Shown: positions 12,601 to 22,133 of the stretch, one piece after another
How positions within the stretch are numbered: the first letter of the stretch is position 1
How the letters are laid out: every line of letters begins with the position of its first letter
Program-made: the position numbers and the translations under genes
Origin: Glandiceps talaboti
Taxonomy: Eukaryota; Hemichordata; Enteropneusta; Spengelidae
Direction of reading: 5' to 3'
Assembly: GCF_964340395.1 (NCBI RefSeq)
Contig: NC_135570.1
Span: forward strand, 13,940,322 to 13,965,321
DNA: 25,000 nt
Notes under the pieces: model-generated
What the model was told of the DNA's origin: nothing
What the model saw: only the letters and a program-made list of their open reading frames with translations
Database searches by the model: none

Positions 12601-14316
12601 TATATACTACGGTTTATACATTATCAGAAGTACAGAAGTACAGCGACTGTATATTACTATGGTTTACACTATATACTGTGGTTTATAATCCCGACATCGT
12701 GACCATAGTCTGCATAGACGAACGGAACCTGTTACAAACAGGGAAAGTAAACAACTGAATTGGATTAATAACACTTGACACAGCATTTTGGAAGTACAGA
12801 GACTTGTATTACATGCCATCATTTGATAACAATACTTTTATTGCCACTTTACATGATCGTTCACATCCACAAACAAATTTCCAGTTCCCCTGGCATTTCA
12901 TGTACACATAAAGAGGCCATAAAATTGTCCTTATCAAACCATGGTGTGTAATACAAGTCGCTGCGCTTCCAACATGCTGTGTCAAGTGTTATTAATCCCA
13001 TTAATTTGTTTACCTTCCGTGTTTGTAACATGTTCCATTAGTCAACGTTCTGATGTCGACAGTTGTATATTGACCGAGTTACCAGAGAGAAACAACACTA
13101 AACCTTCATCATCAAAACCAGATATTCATCCACGTGTTCAATTAAACAGAATTATGCTGGTGATGTGTCCGATAATAACTCCAAATTGATGTGTACATCA
13201 TATGAACACGAAGAACTTAGACACTTCAAAACATGTGCACGTAAATCCGGAATAAATTCATTTCATTGAAAGTTGTAAATGTGCCAAATTCGATTTTGAA
13301 GTATATAATTACATTATAGTTCAGTTGGTTACGTAGCCAACGGTCAAGTTAACAAACTTTGCCACAACGAAGTTAAATAAACTATCGAGTGGTAAATTTG
13401 TGCAGTTCTATAATATTCCAGACGTTCGTATGCAGGTATCTACAAAATGAATGGTTTTTGTGGTTTGTATGTGCCCTTTGTACTTGGAGGAATTTCTTTT
13501 TGCGTTCTTTAGCCATTTTGTCTCAGATCTTGGCATGCCTGTGACGTCATCAAACTACCATCGCATTGAAGTAATTTTGAGCATCCGTTATCTTGTTTTC
13601 GTATCGTATTATGAACCCATGGTTTGATGGACGTGTTCCAGTAATTCCAACGATTTTGAAAAATGACAGATTTCTATTTTCGCAACAGCAAAATAAAACT
13701 GTTAGAAGCAAACTCTAGTCGTTGATTCAGGCAACGAATGTTGGTCTCTAAGGTCGAATTCTTTGTAGTGCAAGGCAGGAGTTTGAATAACGATCGGGTA
13801 GCGGATTTCTGGCTATATTATTAATGACTTAACCCCATCAAAACACATGGTTAGTGTTATGAATGAAGTTGTGAATGGACACAGATAGAGTTAACTGAAC
13901 ACCGGTGCTGTATCGGTCAATGTGTTGGTCGTTACCGTTATCTGTGACCCCGATAAAACTAACTAGAAAGACAGACGGATGATTTTTGCCTTTGCTAATC
14001 CCCTACTTAACTTCTACCCCCATTATACATACGTTCGTTCCTTCTTTCTAGCGCCTGTAACGTCGAATTTTGCTGACTAATATTATAAAATAAAGTTCAC
14101 AATGTTTAAACACTTTTATGACAATGAGCGACAACCGTATACTTTGGTTATAAGACCAAAGAGAGGGTCTAAAGTAGTCGCACGAATACTTAGCTTGAAT
14201 GTCGCATATCCCAGGGCAACTGTAGACACCTGTTTGGTACCACTTACCTCAAAAACCATTCTCCCAACATCAATGCCACTGATGGTAATATCGAAATAAC
14301 AACGTGGATTCGACAT
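9499..14316 (-). CDS. Cyclophilin-type peptidyl-prolyl cis-trans isomerase, five exons, 166 aa
   Basis: The joined coding exons are 14316-14248, 11856-11826, 11028-10840, 10286-10211 and 9634-9499. All introns begin GT and end AG, and the phases agree (69+31+189+76+136 = 501 bp, stop included). The product is one cyclophilin domain, start MSNPRCYFD and end NCGQLS, without signal peptide or extension, so probably cytosolic. Cyclophilins catalyse proline isomerisation. Human CypA catalytic R55 and Q63 are kept, as are the equivalents of Q111, F113 and H126 (here Q112, F114, H127). F60 is His, A103 is His (H104), W121 is Ser (S122) and L122 is Phe (F123), so activity and cyclosporin binding may differ. 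One residue is inserted near position 82. In-frame ATGs at 14322 and 14316 are possible; 14316 gives the usual MSNP start. Multiple introns argue against a retrocopy. The family call is firm; orthology to PPIA itself is not proven. Confidence 0.94.
10211..10286 (-). CDS. Cyclophilin coding exon 4
   Basis: 76 bp between the acceptor CATTGCAG and the donor GTAGGG. It encodes [18 protein letters not shown] and ends TNDIIN. It carries the conserved SMAN and GSQFFIT motifs that line the active site. The residue after MAN is His where human CypA has Ala103. Confidence 0.93.
10601..10608. promoter_or_regulatory. TGACGTCA palindrome in cyclophilin intron 3
   Basis: A perfect CREB/ATF-type site inside a longer palindrome (AAATGACGTCATTT), followed 20 bp on by a TTACGTCA half-match. 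Confidence 0.35.
10840..11028 (-). CDS. Cyclophilin coding exon 3
   Basis: The acceptor ACAAAACAG and donor GTAGGA bound 189 bp. It encodes [11 protein letters not shown], then [15 protein letters not shown] with the catalytic Arg (R55), His at position 60 and Gln 63, then the NDGTGG and FEDENF blocks up to KHIGP. Confidence 0.94.
11442..11591. mobile_element. Fold-back (MITE-like) element in cyclophilin intron 2
   Basis: The two ends are imperfect inverted repeats of about 37 bp. The left arm starts GTACATACCCCTGGTAGCC. The right arm, reverse-complemented, starts GTTACATATCCCTGACAGCC. Both continue CCTGYTTAC and end GGTTGTG. Inside are further inverted pieces: GTATCTCGCA (11509-11518) with TGCGAGATAC (11543-11552), and CGTCAC (11502-11507) with GTGACG (11533-11538). 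The element is about 150 bp, has no coding capacity and no obvious second copy in this window. Target-site duplication is unclear. It could be a non-autonomous DNA transposon or a lone hairpin. Confidence 0.65.
11826..11856 (-). CDS. Cyclophilin 31-bp microexon 2
   Basis: The acceptor TTTGATAG and donor GTGAGT bound exactly 31 bp encoding [10 protein letters not shown] plus one base of a Glu codon. Human PPIA also has a 31-bp exon 2 at this place, encoding the equivalent residues. Reading phase fits both neighbours. Confidence 0.92.
12276..12291 (+). repeat. Poly-C tract, 16 bp
   Basis: An uninterrupted run of 16 C. A second C run of 14 lies at 15339-15352. Confidence 0.95.
12381..12394. promoter_or_regulatory. 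Everted nuclear-receptor half-sites (ER2)
   Basis: TGACCT-CC-AGGTCA. Both half-sites are perfect AGGTCA copies pointing away from each other with a two-base gap. It lies in cyclophilin intron 1. Confidence 0.35.
12590..12687 (+). repeat. Small degenerate repeat around TATATACT-GGTTTATA
   Basis: Three versions of a block with a TATA-rich part followed by GGTTTAYA (12601-12618, about 12649-12667, about 12669-12687), separated by AGTACAG words. Confidence 0.55.
13542..13549. promoter_or_regulatory. TGACGTCA palindrome in cyclophilin intron 1
   Basis: The third perfect CREB/ATF-type site of the window, in a GTGACGTCATC context, about 0.7 kb downstream of the cyclophilin start codon. Confidence 0.3.
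14248..14316 (-). CDS. Cyclophilin coding exon 1
   Basis: 23 codons, [14 protein letters not shown] to GRMVFE, ending GAG|GTAAGT (donor 14247-14242), phase 0. The exon boundary after VFE is the same as in vertebrate PPIA. Confidence 0.93.
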
Positions 14317-14322
14317 CTTCAT

Positions 14323-14450
14323 TAACTGCACCGCTCCGATGTTACGATCAGGACACCGTTAACGTTTGTGTGGTGTCGTCAACAGTTGTAATTAGCTGCA
14401 GGCGTTGTTGGTGACCCGACTATAACGGTGAGAAAATAAAAGACGCGAGT
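14323..14450 (-). promoter_or_regulatory. Probable 5' UTR and promoter of the cyclophilin gene
   Basis: The sequence directly upstream of the first coding exon is richer in CpG than its surroundings. No canonical TATA box at a fixed distance was seen, so the transcription start is not placed. Confidence 0.4.
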
Positions 14451-15015
14451 GTTGTCTTTGTGTTTACAATTGTGTTTATCGGGAAGAGGGCTCTTTTATG
14501 TACCGTATTGTCATAATCCCTCCTTATTGGCATTGCATTGTTCACCTACTTGCATAATGGTGATTTCTATTCATGGTATACGTAGCAAAAAACGTGTTCA
14601 TTTGGTATGTTCAGAACCTGACAACGAATACTTCAAGTGTCTCCGTCTACAATTGCTCGGTTACCAGTGTAGCGTATAAACATAGCTACCGTTTAAAACG
14701 AGGGTTGGCCATCGAGTGATTACATATTGGACCGAGTACGTGACATTATGGAGTCGCATCCGCTCATCTAACGTACACATTCAATGGTTGGACCATGAAA
14801 GTATAACTTCCATGGTTGGACGCACACGTACACTAGATGAATTGAGTTAGGGACCCATGATTCTAAACCATTGATGTTAGCAGGGAACTATTAATTATCA
14901 TAATTAATTTTCTATCTACGATGACACGGTTCTGAGTCATCTGCACGTAAGGCCTAACAAAAAAACCTTATATGGTTCCTATTGATGAAGGTAAATGGGG
15001 TAGGGGTAAGATGTA
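14451..15015. other. No gene recognised between cyclophilin and repeat copy B
   Basis: Unique sequence with short frames only. It contains two ATGGTTGGAC words (14783-14792 and 14812-14821) about 30 bp apart. Confidence 0.4.
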
Positions 15016-15315
15016 TGGGTGGTTCCTATTACGCTCAATTTTAGAGTAGGTGGGGTAGATAGACTTTTTATTTTATTTTTAATTTTTTTTTTTCATATGT
15101 GTCTACTACAGGTAGTTATGTTTTCCGTTGTTTTCCATATGGTGTCTGTGTTATTGGTTTCTTCTCATCAGATGTATAGCCATTACAGATTGGAAGAACA
15201 GTTTTATATTGTCTTTTTAAGTTGATCTCAGTTTCTGCATCCACTATTTCTTGCGAGACTTCACAATTTTCGCGATTTTATTATTTTTTCTCAAATACGT
15301 AGAAAAAAGTTATTA
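15016..15315 (+). repeat. Dispersed exon-like segment, copy B (inverted partner of 670-970)
   Basis: This is the plus-strand copy of the segment at 670-970. The same hydrophobic frame can be read after the T-rich tract and AG near 15112 (LFSIWCLCYWFLLIRC, then TDWKNSFILSF), but an in-frame TAA at about 15218 breaks it. The downstream half still reads RDFTIFAILLFFLKYV. The shared acceptor-like junction in both copies suggests duplication of genomic DNA rather than of a spliced RNA. Confidence 0.7.
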
Positions 15316-15418
15316 TTTTAGTTAGACCTCAGACTCTACCCCCCCCCCCCCCAACCTTCTAACTATTAAAACTGTACAAAATTGAAAAGTTTCACACTGC
15401 ATAATGAATTTCTCAAAT

Positions 15419-16545
15419 CAGTATGTAGTAGTATGTAGTACTATGAATACAAAGCCAGTATGTAGTAATATGTAGTGCTATGGATACAAAGTTAGTATGT
15501 AGTGCTATGTAGTGCTATGAATGCAATGCCAGTATGTAGTAGTAGTAGTATGTAGTGCTATGAATACAAAGTCAGTATGTAGTAGTATGTAGTACTATGA
15601 ATACAAAGCCAGTATGTAGTAATATGTAGTGCTATGAATACAGACTTAGTATGTAGTGGTATGTAGTGCTATGAATGCAATGCCAGTATGTAGTAGTAGT
15701 ATGTAGTGCTATAAATACAAAGTCAGTATGTAGTAGTATGTAGTGCTATGAATACAAAGCCAGTATGTAGTAGTATTTAGTGCTATGAATACAAAGCCAG
15801 TATGTAGTCCTATGAATACAAAGCCAGTATGTAGTAATGTGTAGTACTATGAATACAAAGACAGTATGTAGTAGTACGTAGTGCTATGAATACAAAGCCG
15901 CCAGTATGTAGTAGTATGCAGTACTATGAATACAAAGCCAGTATGTAGTAGTATGTAGTGCTATGAATACAAAGCCAGTATGTAGTAGTATGTAGTGCTA
16001 TGAATACAAAGCCAGTATGTAGTAGTATGTAATGCTATGAATACAAAGCCAGTATGTAGTAGTATGTAGTGCTATGAATACAAAGCCAGTATGTAGTATG
16101 TAGTACTATGAATACAAAGCCAGTATGTAGTAGTATGTAGTACTATGAATACAAAGCCAGTATGTAGTAGTATGTAGTGCTATGAATACAAAGCCAATAT
16201 GTAGTAGTATGTAGTGCTATGAATATAAAGCCAGTATGTAGTAGTATGTAGTGCTATGATTACAAAGCCAGTATGTACTAGTAATAGTATGTAGTGCTAT
16301 GAATACAAAGCCAGTATGTAGTAGTATATGTAATTCTATGAATACAAAGCCAGGATGTAGTAGTATGTAGTGCTATGAATACAAAGCCAGTATGTAGTAG
16401 TATGTATTACTATGAATACAAAGCCAGTATGTAGTAGTATGTAGTGTTATGAATACAAAGCCAGTATGTAGTAGTGTGTAGTGCTATGAAAACAAAGCCA
16501 GTATGTAGTAGTATGTAGTGCTATGAAAACAAAGCCAGTATGTAG
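15419..16545 (+). repeat. 37-bp minisatellite, about 30 units, with higher-order structure
   Basis: The unit is 37 bp: AGTATGTAGTAGTATGTAG followed by TGCTATGAATACAAAGCC. The first eight units form two similar blocks of four. Units 1-4 (15420-15573) and 5-8 (15574-15724) share the same order of marked variants (AAGCC, a T-ending variant, GCAATGCC, AAGTC). Later units are more uniform, with occasional GTA-triplet gains or losses. 37 is not a multiple of 3, and stop codons occur in all frames, so it is not coding. Confidence 0.97.
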
Positions 16546-17140
16546 GGAAGAAATAGTTCTTTTGACACGTTAACATATTTTAGTGACATGCAGTTACTAT
16601 ATGAACATTCTTCCATTTCTCCATTTCTTTTTTCTTTTTTTAGAAATATTTGTAATTTGGGGTACAAAACAGATCCATTAAAAGTAAAATCGTTTCTGTA
16701 GGATGAGAACTACAGCTAAAATGATGTAGGCTTGGAGTTTTACTCATGTGACATGACATTTAATACACACCCCTTCAGACAACTTCTAATGCAAAAGAAA
16801 CAATTACATAGGTGCCATGTACAGTGGGGATGTAGAAGTAGTCAAGTTGAAATGTTGATTATCAGTTAGAAAATAAACAATTGCAGCCATTAAAATCATC
16901 AAGTCCATGTGTAATGTTTTCATTAGAATCCTGTTTTTACTGCACTGTGAAAGAATAGCAATGCTTATCAGTGTTCAATGTGATTGGGCAAAGGATCCTG
17001 CTGTGTTTATTGTGTCTCTGTTATTGTTAGTCTAGAATTGAAATATGTCTATCTCTGTGTCAAAAATGTAATGTCCGATGAGTGAAACACCAAGACTACG
17101 TCATTTTAGCTATAAAATGGCTCAACCCCAAAAACCACAT
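16546..17140. other. No gene recognised
   Basis: AT-rich unique sequence downstream of the zinc-finger gene's 3' side and next to the minisatellite. No exon or RNA seen. Confidence 0.4.
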
Positions 17141-17312
17141 TTTCACTTAAGATTCAAACTTGTCACTACACCACCTACAGATAATATTGACCACTAATTA
17201 ACAGATACAATGTCTTTTTCTAAGTGATTGACCAAATTTTAGTGAAGATATCTTTCGTTATTTGATAGAAATAAGTCCCGGTAAGGCCACTTGCAGGTAT
17301 AGTGCAAGTTTA
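17141..17312 (+). repeat. Dispersed repeat, copy 1 (partner of 20160-20278)
   Basis: It shares with 20160-20278 the word TTGACCACTAATTAACA followed by ATACAATGT, the block TCTTT-GTTA-TTGAT, GTCCC and the end GTGCAAGTTTA (GTGTAAGTTTA in copy 2), in the same orientation. It has an extra stretch of about 35 bp after ATACAATGTC. The two copies lie on either side of the large zinc-finger exon. Confidence 0.6.
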
Positions 17313-17380
17313 ATCATTTTTGTTTATCACTGATCTAGTATAGGATTCTAAAGTGATTGAAAATAAATTAACAAGTTTAC

Positions 17381-18060
17381 ATTTCAGAAATCCAACTTGA
17401 GGTAAATAACTGCACCTCATTTTAATTTTTAAAAAAGAAGAAACGTCATAAAAGATAGCTATGACAGAATTCTAATTAAGTGTCAAAGTATGGGACAAAA
17501 TAATTTGTAAAAATTAACATATTATCTGGATTACATTTCAGATATGCAAAGTAGCAACAACAAAGTACAAAAAAAGAAGGGACATCATTAAAGATCGCTA
17601 TAACTGAGACACTGTCATAAACCACAGGCCTTTTTACGACACCGTCCGAAGCGTACGTTGCTTCAGTAGAAATATGTGCTCTAGCTTGCAAGAATGTGAC
17701 AGAGCTAGGAGAGTCGAATAATGGAAATAATGGTAAATAAATAAACAAATTCACTGGATTGTATTTCAGACATCCAACATAGCAATCACTATGAAAAAAG
17801 AAGGGTTGTCACAAATAGTAGCTTGACAGACGAGGCTATATGTAATATAAAGGCAAATGTTCATGTTAATGATAATACCAAGATATTTAGTCAATGTCTT
17901 AAAAAGTAAACATTAAATTCACGGTATCTGAAATAGAATTTTACCACCTACGCACATTGTAAAAATAATGAATATTCAATTTCTAGGTTGATACCGACTT
18001 CCACTCCATGGACATGTACCATGAGTAGAAATATGTTGTCCAGCTTGTTCACATGCACGA
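17381..18060 (+). repeat. Degenerate tandem units with a TTTCAG-ATCCAAC core
   Basis: The motif ATTTCAG followed by RYATCCAAC-like sequence and an A-rich AAAAGAAG block occurs at 17381, 17535 and 17763. A second motif, AGTAGAAATATG followed by AGCTTG, occurs near 17665 and 18024. The units are diverged and unequally spaced (154 and 228 bp). The TTTCAG words look like splice acceptors, but no consistent frame follows them. Confidence 0.5.
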
Positions 18061-18418
18061 CGCCATGCATTACTACTATACACGATGTGAGAATGAGTCA
18101 ACTTTCTTAATGCTATTTTGACCCTCTAGCATGAGGGTAAAATGCAATTAAAGGTAGTAACAAGCCTTCATTGCAGACATAGTTCCAAACTGGTGTGTTG
18201 TGTATGGCAAAGTTCTAAGGAATGTTTGTCAACCTGTGAACAATATTTACATACATAAGAAAGTTTCAAATGATCAACAACTTGCCAAATGGAGTGAAAC
18301 AAGATACAAAACTGGTCGATATAATGCTGGAACTAACAACAATGTTTAACATAACAACAAAAACTTAATTTCATCAAACAACAGTGCAATGAAATATTAG
18401 AATCTTCCAATATTTCAA

Positions 18419-18538
18419 TGACTGACAGCCATACCATTACATACAAACGGTCTTTCATGTGTGTGCAGAATAGAAATGGTTTTCCATATGATGTTTTCAG
18501 TAAAACGGTGTCCGCACTCCTTACATACAAATGGTATT
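18419..18538 (-). pseudogene. Relic zinc finger beyond the stop codon
   Basis: Directly after the zinc-finger stop, an 84-85 bp unit repeats the last finger almost base for base. In a shifted frame it reads PFVCKECGHRFT and then HTHERPFVCN before a stop. A one-base loss in the A run (18506-18512 region) and the same extra base in the TTCTATTCT stretch as the preceding unit scramble the helix between them. It is a decayed or never-translated eighth finger. Confidence 0.7.
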
Positions 18539-19800
18539 TCAAGTGTGTGCAGAATAGAAATGGTTTTCCATATGATGTTTTTGAGTAAAACGGTGTCCGC
18601 ACCCCTTACATACAAACGGTCTTTCATTTGTATGAACCCTCCTATGCCTTTTTAAACTACTACTTACAGTAAATTTTTCACCACAGTCATTGCATACAAA
18701 TGGTCGTTCTCTTGTGTGGATCCTCATGTGTCCTTTAAGATGATGCTTTTGAGTAAAACTTTTACCACACTCCTCACACAAGAATGGTCTTTCATGTGTA
18801 TGGATTCTCATGTGGCGTACCAAGCTGTGATTGTGAAAAAAACCCTGAAAACACTCCAAACACATGTATGGTTTATCAAATAGGTAATTACATGTGTGTT
18901 CCTTCAGTTGATCTTCATCATGAAAACCTTCATCACACTCGATACACCTGAATGTTTTTTCCTTCTCATGGATGGTCATGTGTTCTTTCAACTTCCCACT
19001 GTCTGTGAACCTTTGACCACACTCCTTACATATATATTGTCTTTCATTTGGGTAGATCTTCATATGTCTTTTCAGATCACACTTTCGAAAAAAAGTCTGA
19101 CCACATACCTCACATTTATATTTTTTCTTTCTTACAAGGTTTCTGGCTTCACACATATCACTCCAAGAACACAGATCCTCAACATCTGACCATCTCAGCT
19201 CCATATCGCTATCACTTTCTTCAACTGCACAAGTATCACTTGAGGAATTCTGGATCTCATTAGTTACCAACCCATCATCTTCCCGTCTAGCACTATGCTC
19301 AATACAAGCATCCGCTGAGTCTTGCACTGTCTGCTTTGTGATATCGCTATCAGTTTCTTCAACTGCACAAGTATCACTTGAGGAATTCTGGATCTCATTA
19401 GTTACCAACCCATCATCTTCCTGTCTAGCACTATGCTCAATACAAGCATCCTCTGAGTCTTGCACTGTCTGCTTTGTGATATCGCTATCACTTTCTTCAA
19501 CTACACAAGTATCACTTGAGGAATTCTGGATCTCATTAGTTACCAACCCATCATCTTCCCGTCTAGCGCTATGCTCAATACAAGCATCCGCTGAGTCTTG
19601 CACTGTCTGCTTCGTGATATCGCTATCAGTTTCTTCAAATGCAGTTGCAGATTGTGAAGAATTCTCCTCAGTCACCAATTCATCATTCTCCATTCTTGTA
19701 CAGCACCCTGCACTTTGTTCATCAACGTCTTCTTGAACCACAACTTCCTCCAATGTAACATGCCCATGTAGACATAGCCCATCTATTACTATTGATATAT
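18539..19800 (-). CDS. Zinc-finger gene, large last exon
   Basis: It starts after TGTCAACAG with DISIVIDGLCLHGHVTLEE, then the acidic repeats (19630-19217 on the genome), a linker with SWSDMCEARN, and seven fingers (about 19120-18542). It ends HFYSAHT with TGA at 18541-18539. Recognition-helix residues (-1, 2, 3, 6) are D,G,K,E (finger 2), H,H,S,R (finger 4), Q,H,H,G (finger 5), V,S,S,R (finger 6) and Q,H,H,N (finger 7). Confidence 0.92.
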
Positions 19801-22091
19801 CTGTTGACACAAACGAGAATATGACAGAACCCCAATGACATGTAAGTGCAAGTGTGATGTACTTGCATGAGGGCTTGCAATTTTCTCTACAGTCATACTT
19901 CCATGAGTGTAGTGAGTGAAAGTGCAGTAGAAAACACTGCAAGCATGACTGCAAATACCCCTGAATACCCACACTGGCACATGACATAGGATTCTGTTAT
20001 TATTACATATGTATATCCAAAAGAGCAAATTCTGTTAATATGATACTTTGTGATCACACACTTGGTGTGCAATTTTTATTGCGTCCCCATTTGCATGTCA
20101 TTTTATATTCAGGTATGCAATAATGTTTTTATAACAAATGATAAATTCAAAGTCAAGCTTTCACTCAAGATGATATAAACACAACCTATGTATAATTTTG
20201 ACCACTAATTAACACATACAATGTATCTTTGGTTACTTGATGAAAAAAATGTCCCAGTTGTAGCTAGTGTAAGTTTATTTTGATGATATTGGCATACTAT
20301 GGGGGTAATTATGTCTTGTACAATTCTTTATGCATACCTAGGAATAGGGAGTTCTGTGAAAAATTTAGAAACATAATAGCTATATTTCAATATTGGACAA
20401 TTATCATCCTATGAAAGCAAAGTAAAATAAAAAAAATTATGAAATTTGTTCAAAAGTTATTGCACACTTACCGCGCTAAAATTTGCCTGTTTTTTTTTTT
20501 TTTAGAAAATTGAGTTGTAAATCTCTATAAACTGACAATTTTTCCATTTTACAGGAAGTTAACTTCTTAAAAACTGCATTCATTAGCAAAAATCTTTAAG
20601 ATATTGAAAGAGTTATACCCAATTAAACAATATTTATATGACTTCTAAAAAGAAGTGTTCTATTTTTAAATTTTAGGACATCCAAAAATGCTAAATATTT
20701 CATCTGACTTATTTTTTTTTCAGTGCGCACGTCTGTTTAAGTTGCATGTTATTGCTATATTAGTTGGAGTTGTGAAAAACCAAACAAATATGTTGTCGAT
20801 AATTCCCAAACATGGCAAATATATACCAAAATTTGAATCGGTACCATTTGGGGAATCCATTCGTGTGTGGAATATGGCAAATGACGTGAACGCTGATCGA
20901 CTAAGATGTATAAACTAAGTTGATTGACATCAATTTTTGAGAGCAAATGTTTTAAGTATCAAATATTTTCGATTGTTGCCGTGAAATTTATGACCACTTG
21001 TACTCAAAAATAACATTTTTACGATGTTCAACATAATTTTATCTTGAAGTATGATTTATTGTGTGCTTGAGAGGTCAGTCTTTGCATTGAGCTGCAGTCA
21101 GGATTTCCCAGCCTCGACCTTCGAATGTCGTTCCATGGTAACCATCCTTTGTTTATGTGTGACGTAATAAAGGGCACCTTATTTGAGTTTGACGACACAT
21201 CTTAGTAGGCGCATAGCTAGTCGACACTTCTGATGACCATAATTTTTCATGGACGTTTTCCTTTTTGGTGAAGAATGTGTCATAACCTTGACTTTCATAA
21301 GTATGTACTGAGTAATAGTTGTAGAATTTGAGGTGACAAAATCAGGTGAACACCCGTATTTCTTTGTGTTGATTACTCCCAAGAGTTATCCACGTATTTT
21401 GGTGTTACTGAGCTCAGTGACAGTGGTTATATATCCAAACATATTCTGCCACAAATGCAAGAAAACCATCTGGCATTTCAGTGTAGCCACAACTTCAGGG
21501 AAATGTTTTAGTTCTAAATTACAAGTAGCAACTTGGTGGTGTAGGCATCCAAGATTGGGTGGATATGAAGTTTGCACAAAATTTAGTAAGCGTGGTAAAA
21601 AACCCAACCACAGGTACAGCAAAGAGAATGTTTGTAGATGTAGTCTCATAATTTTAGCTAGATTTGAAAGGTCTCACTTGATTGGCTCTCCCTTCACTAT
21701 TCCCGTTTTCAAGAGACACCCCCGCCAGAATCAAGTGCCACGTAGTACAGTAATAGCGCGAAGTCGCCTGTTGGGTGACTTTCCCACTGGGCATGCTTTT
21801 CGAAAACTACACAACATAAGCTTTTATGGCGTGAAATAATTGCAAATCTACCCCATTTCCAAACTAATTGTAATTTTATCGCGAATAGACAACTGGAGTT
21901 GGTTAAAACAGCAAATTAAAAATCGAATGAATTTTACAGTGACCGTGAATTCGTATGGCCGCCATTTTGAATTCTGAACTCCCTACTAAGAAAATCTCTA
22001 TTATATTTCGCCTAAAGAAAATCTCCATTATATTATATTTCACACTAATCAGCGGTGATTTATTTTTTTCAGTAAATATTACATATTTTGA

Positions 22092-22133
<42 letters not shown>

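Larger units (their letters stand above)
11857..14247 (-). other. Cyclophilin intron 1
   Basis: A 2.4-kb intron. It holds a 16-C homopolymer (12276-12291), a TGACCT/AGGTCA everted repeat (12381-12394), a small three-copy repeat of a GTACAG/TATATACT/GGTTTATA block (12590-12687) and a TGACGTCA site (13542-13549). No exon-like frame was recognised in it. Confidence 0.7.

Noticed and set aside
13321-13340. TTGGTTACGTAGCCAA palindrome
   Set aside because: Imperfect and isolated; no repeat or site family recognised.
19801-19987. Upstream extension of the zinc-finger frame to ATG 19987
   Set aside because: The Cys-rich extension has no domain and a fitting acceptor at 19801-19802 matches the phase of the exon at 22325, so this is more likely intron read-through.
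20688-20918. Plus-strand frame after a good acceptor (T-run then CAG near 20711)
   Set aside because: The acceptor is strong, but the translation matches nothing I recognise and no donor or partner exon was found; it lies antisense in an intron of the zinc-finger gene.
21129-21145. RFX X-box-like word CGTTCCATGGTAACC next to TGACGTAA
   Set aside because: The left half-site lacks one base of spacing relative to the consensus; too weak to call.
21333-21839. 168-codon plus-strand frame with a CHKC motif
   Set aside because: The longest unassigned frame, but only one Cys pair is visible, with no domain pattern, no splice support and no start context. A protein database search would settle it.
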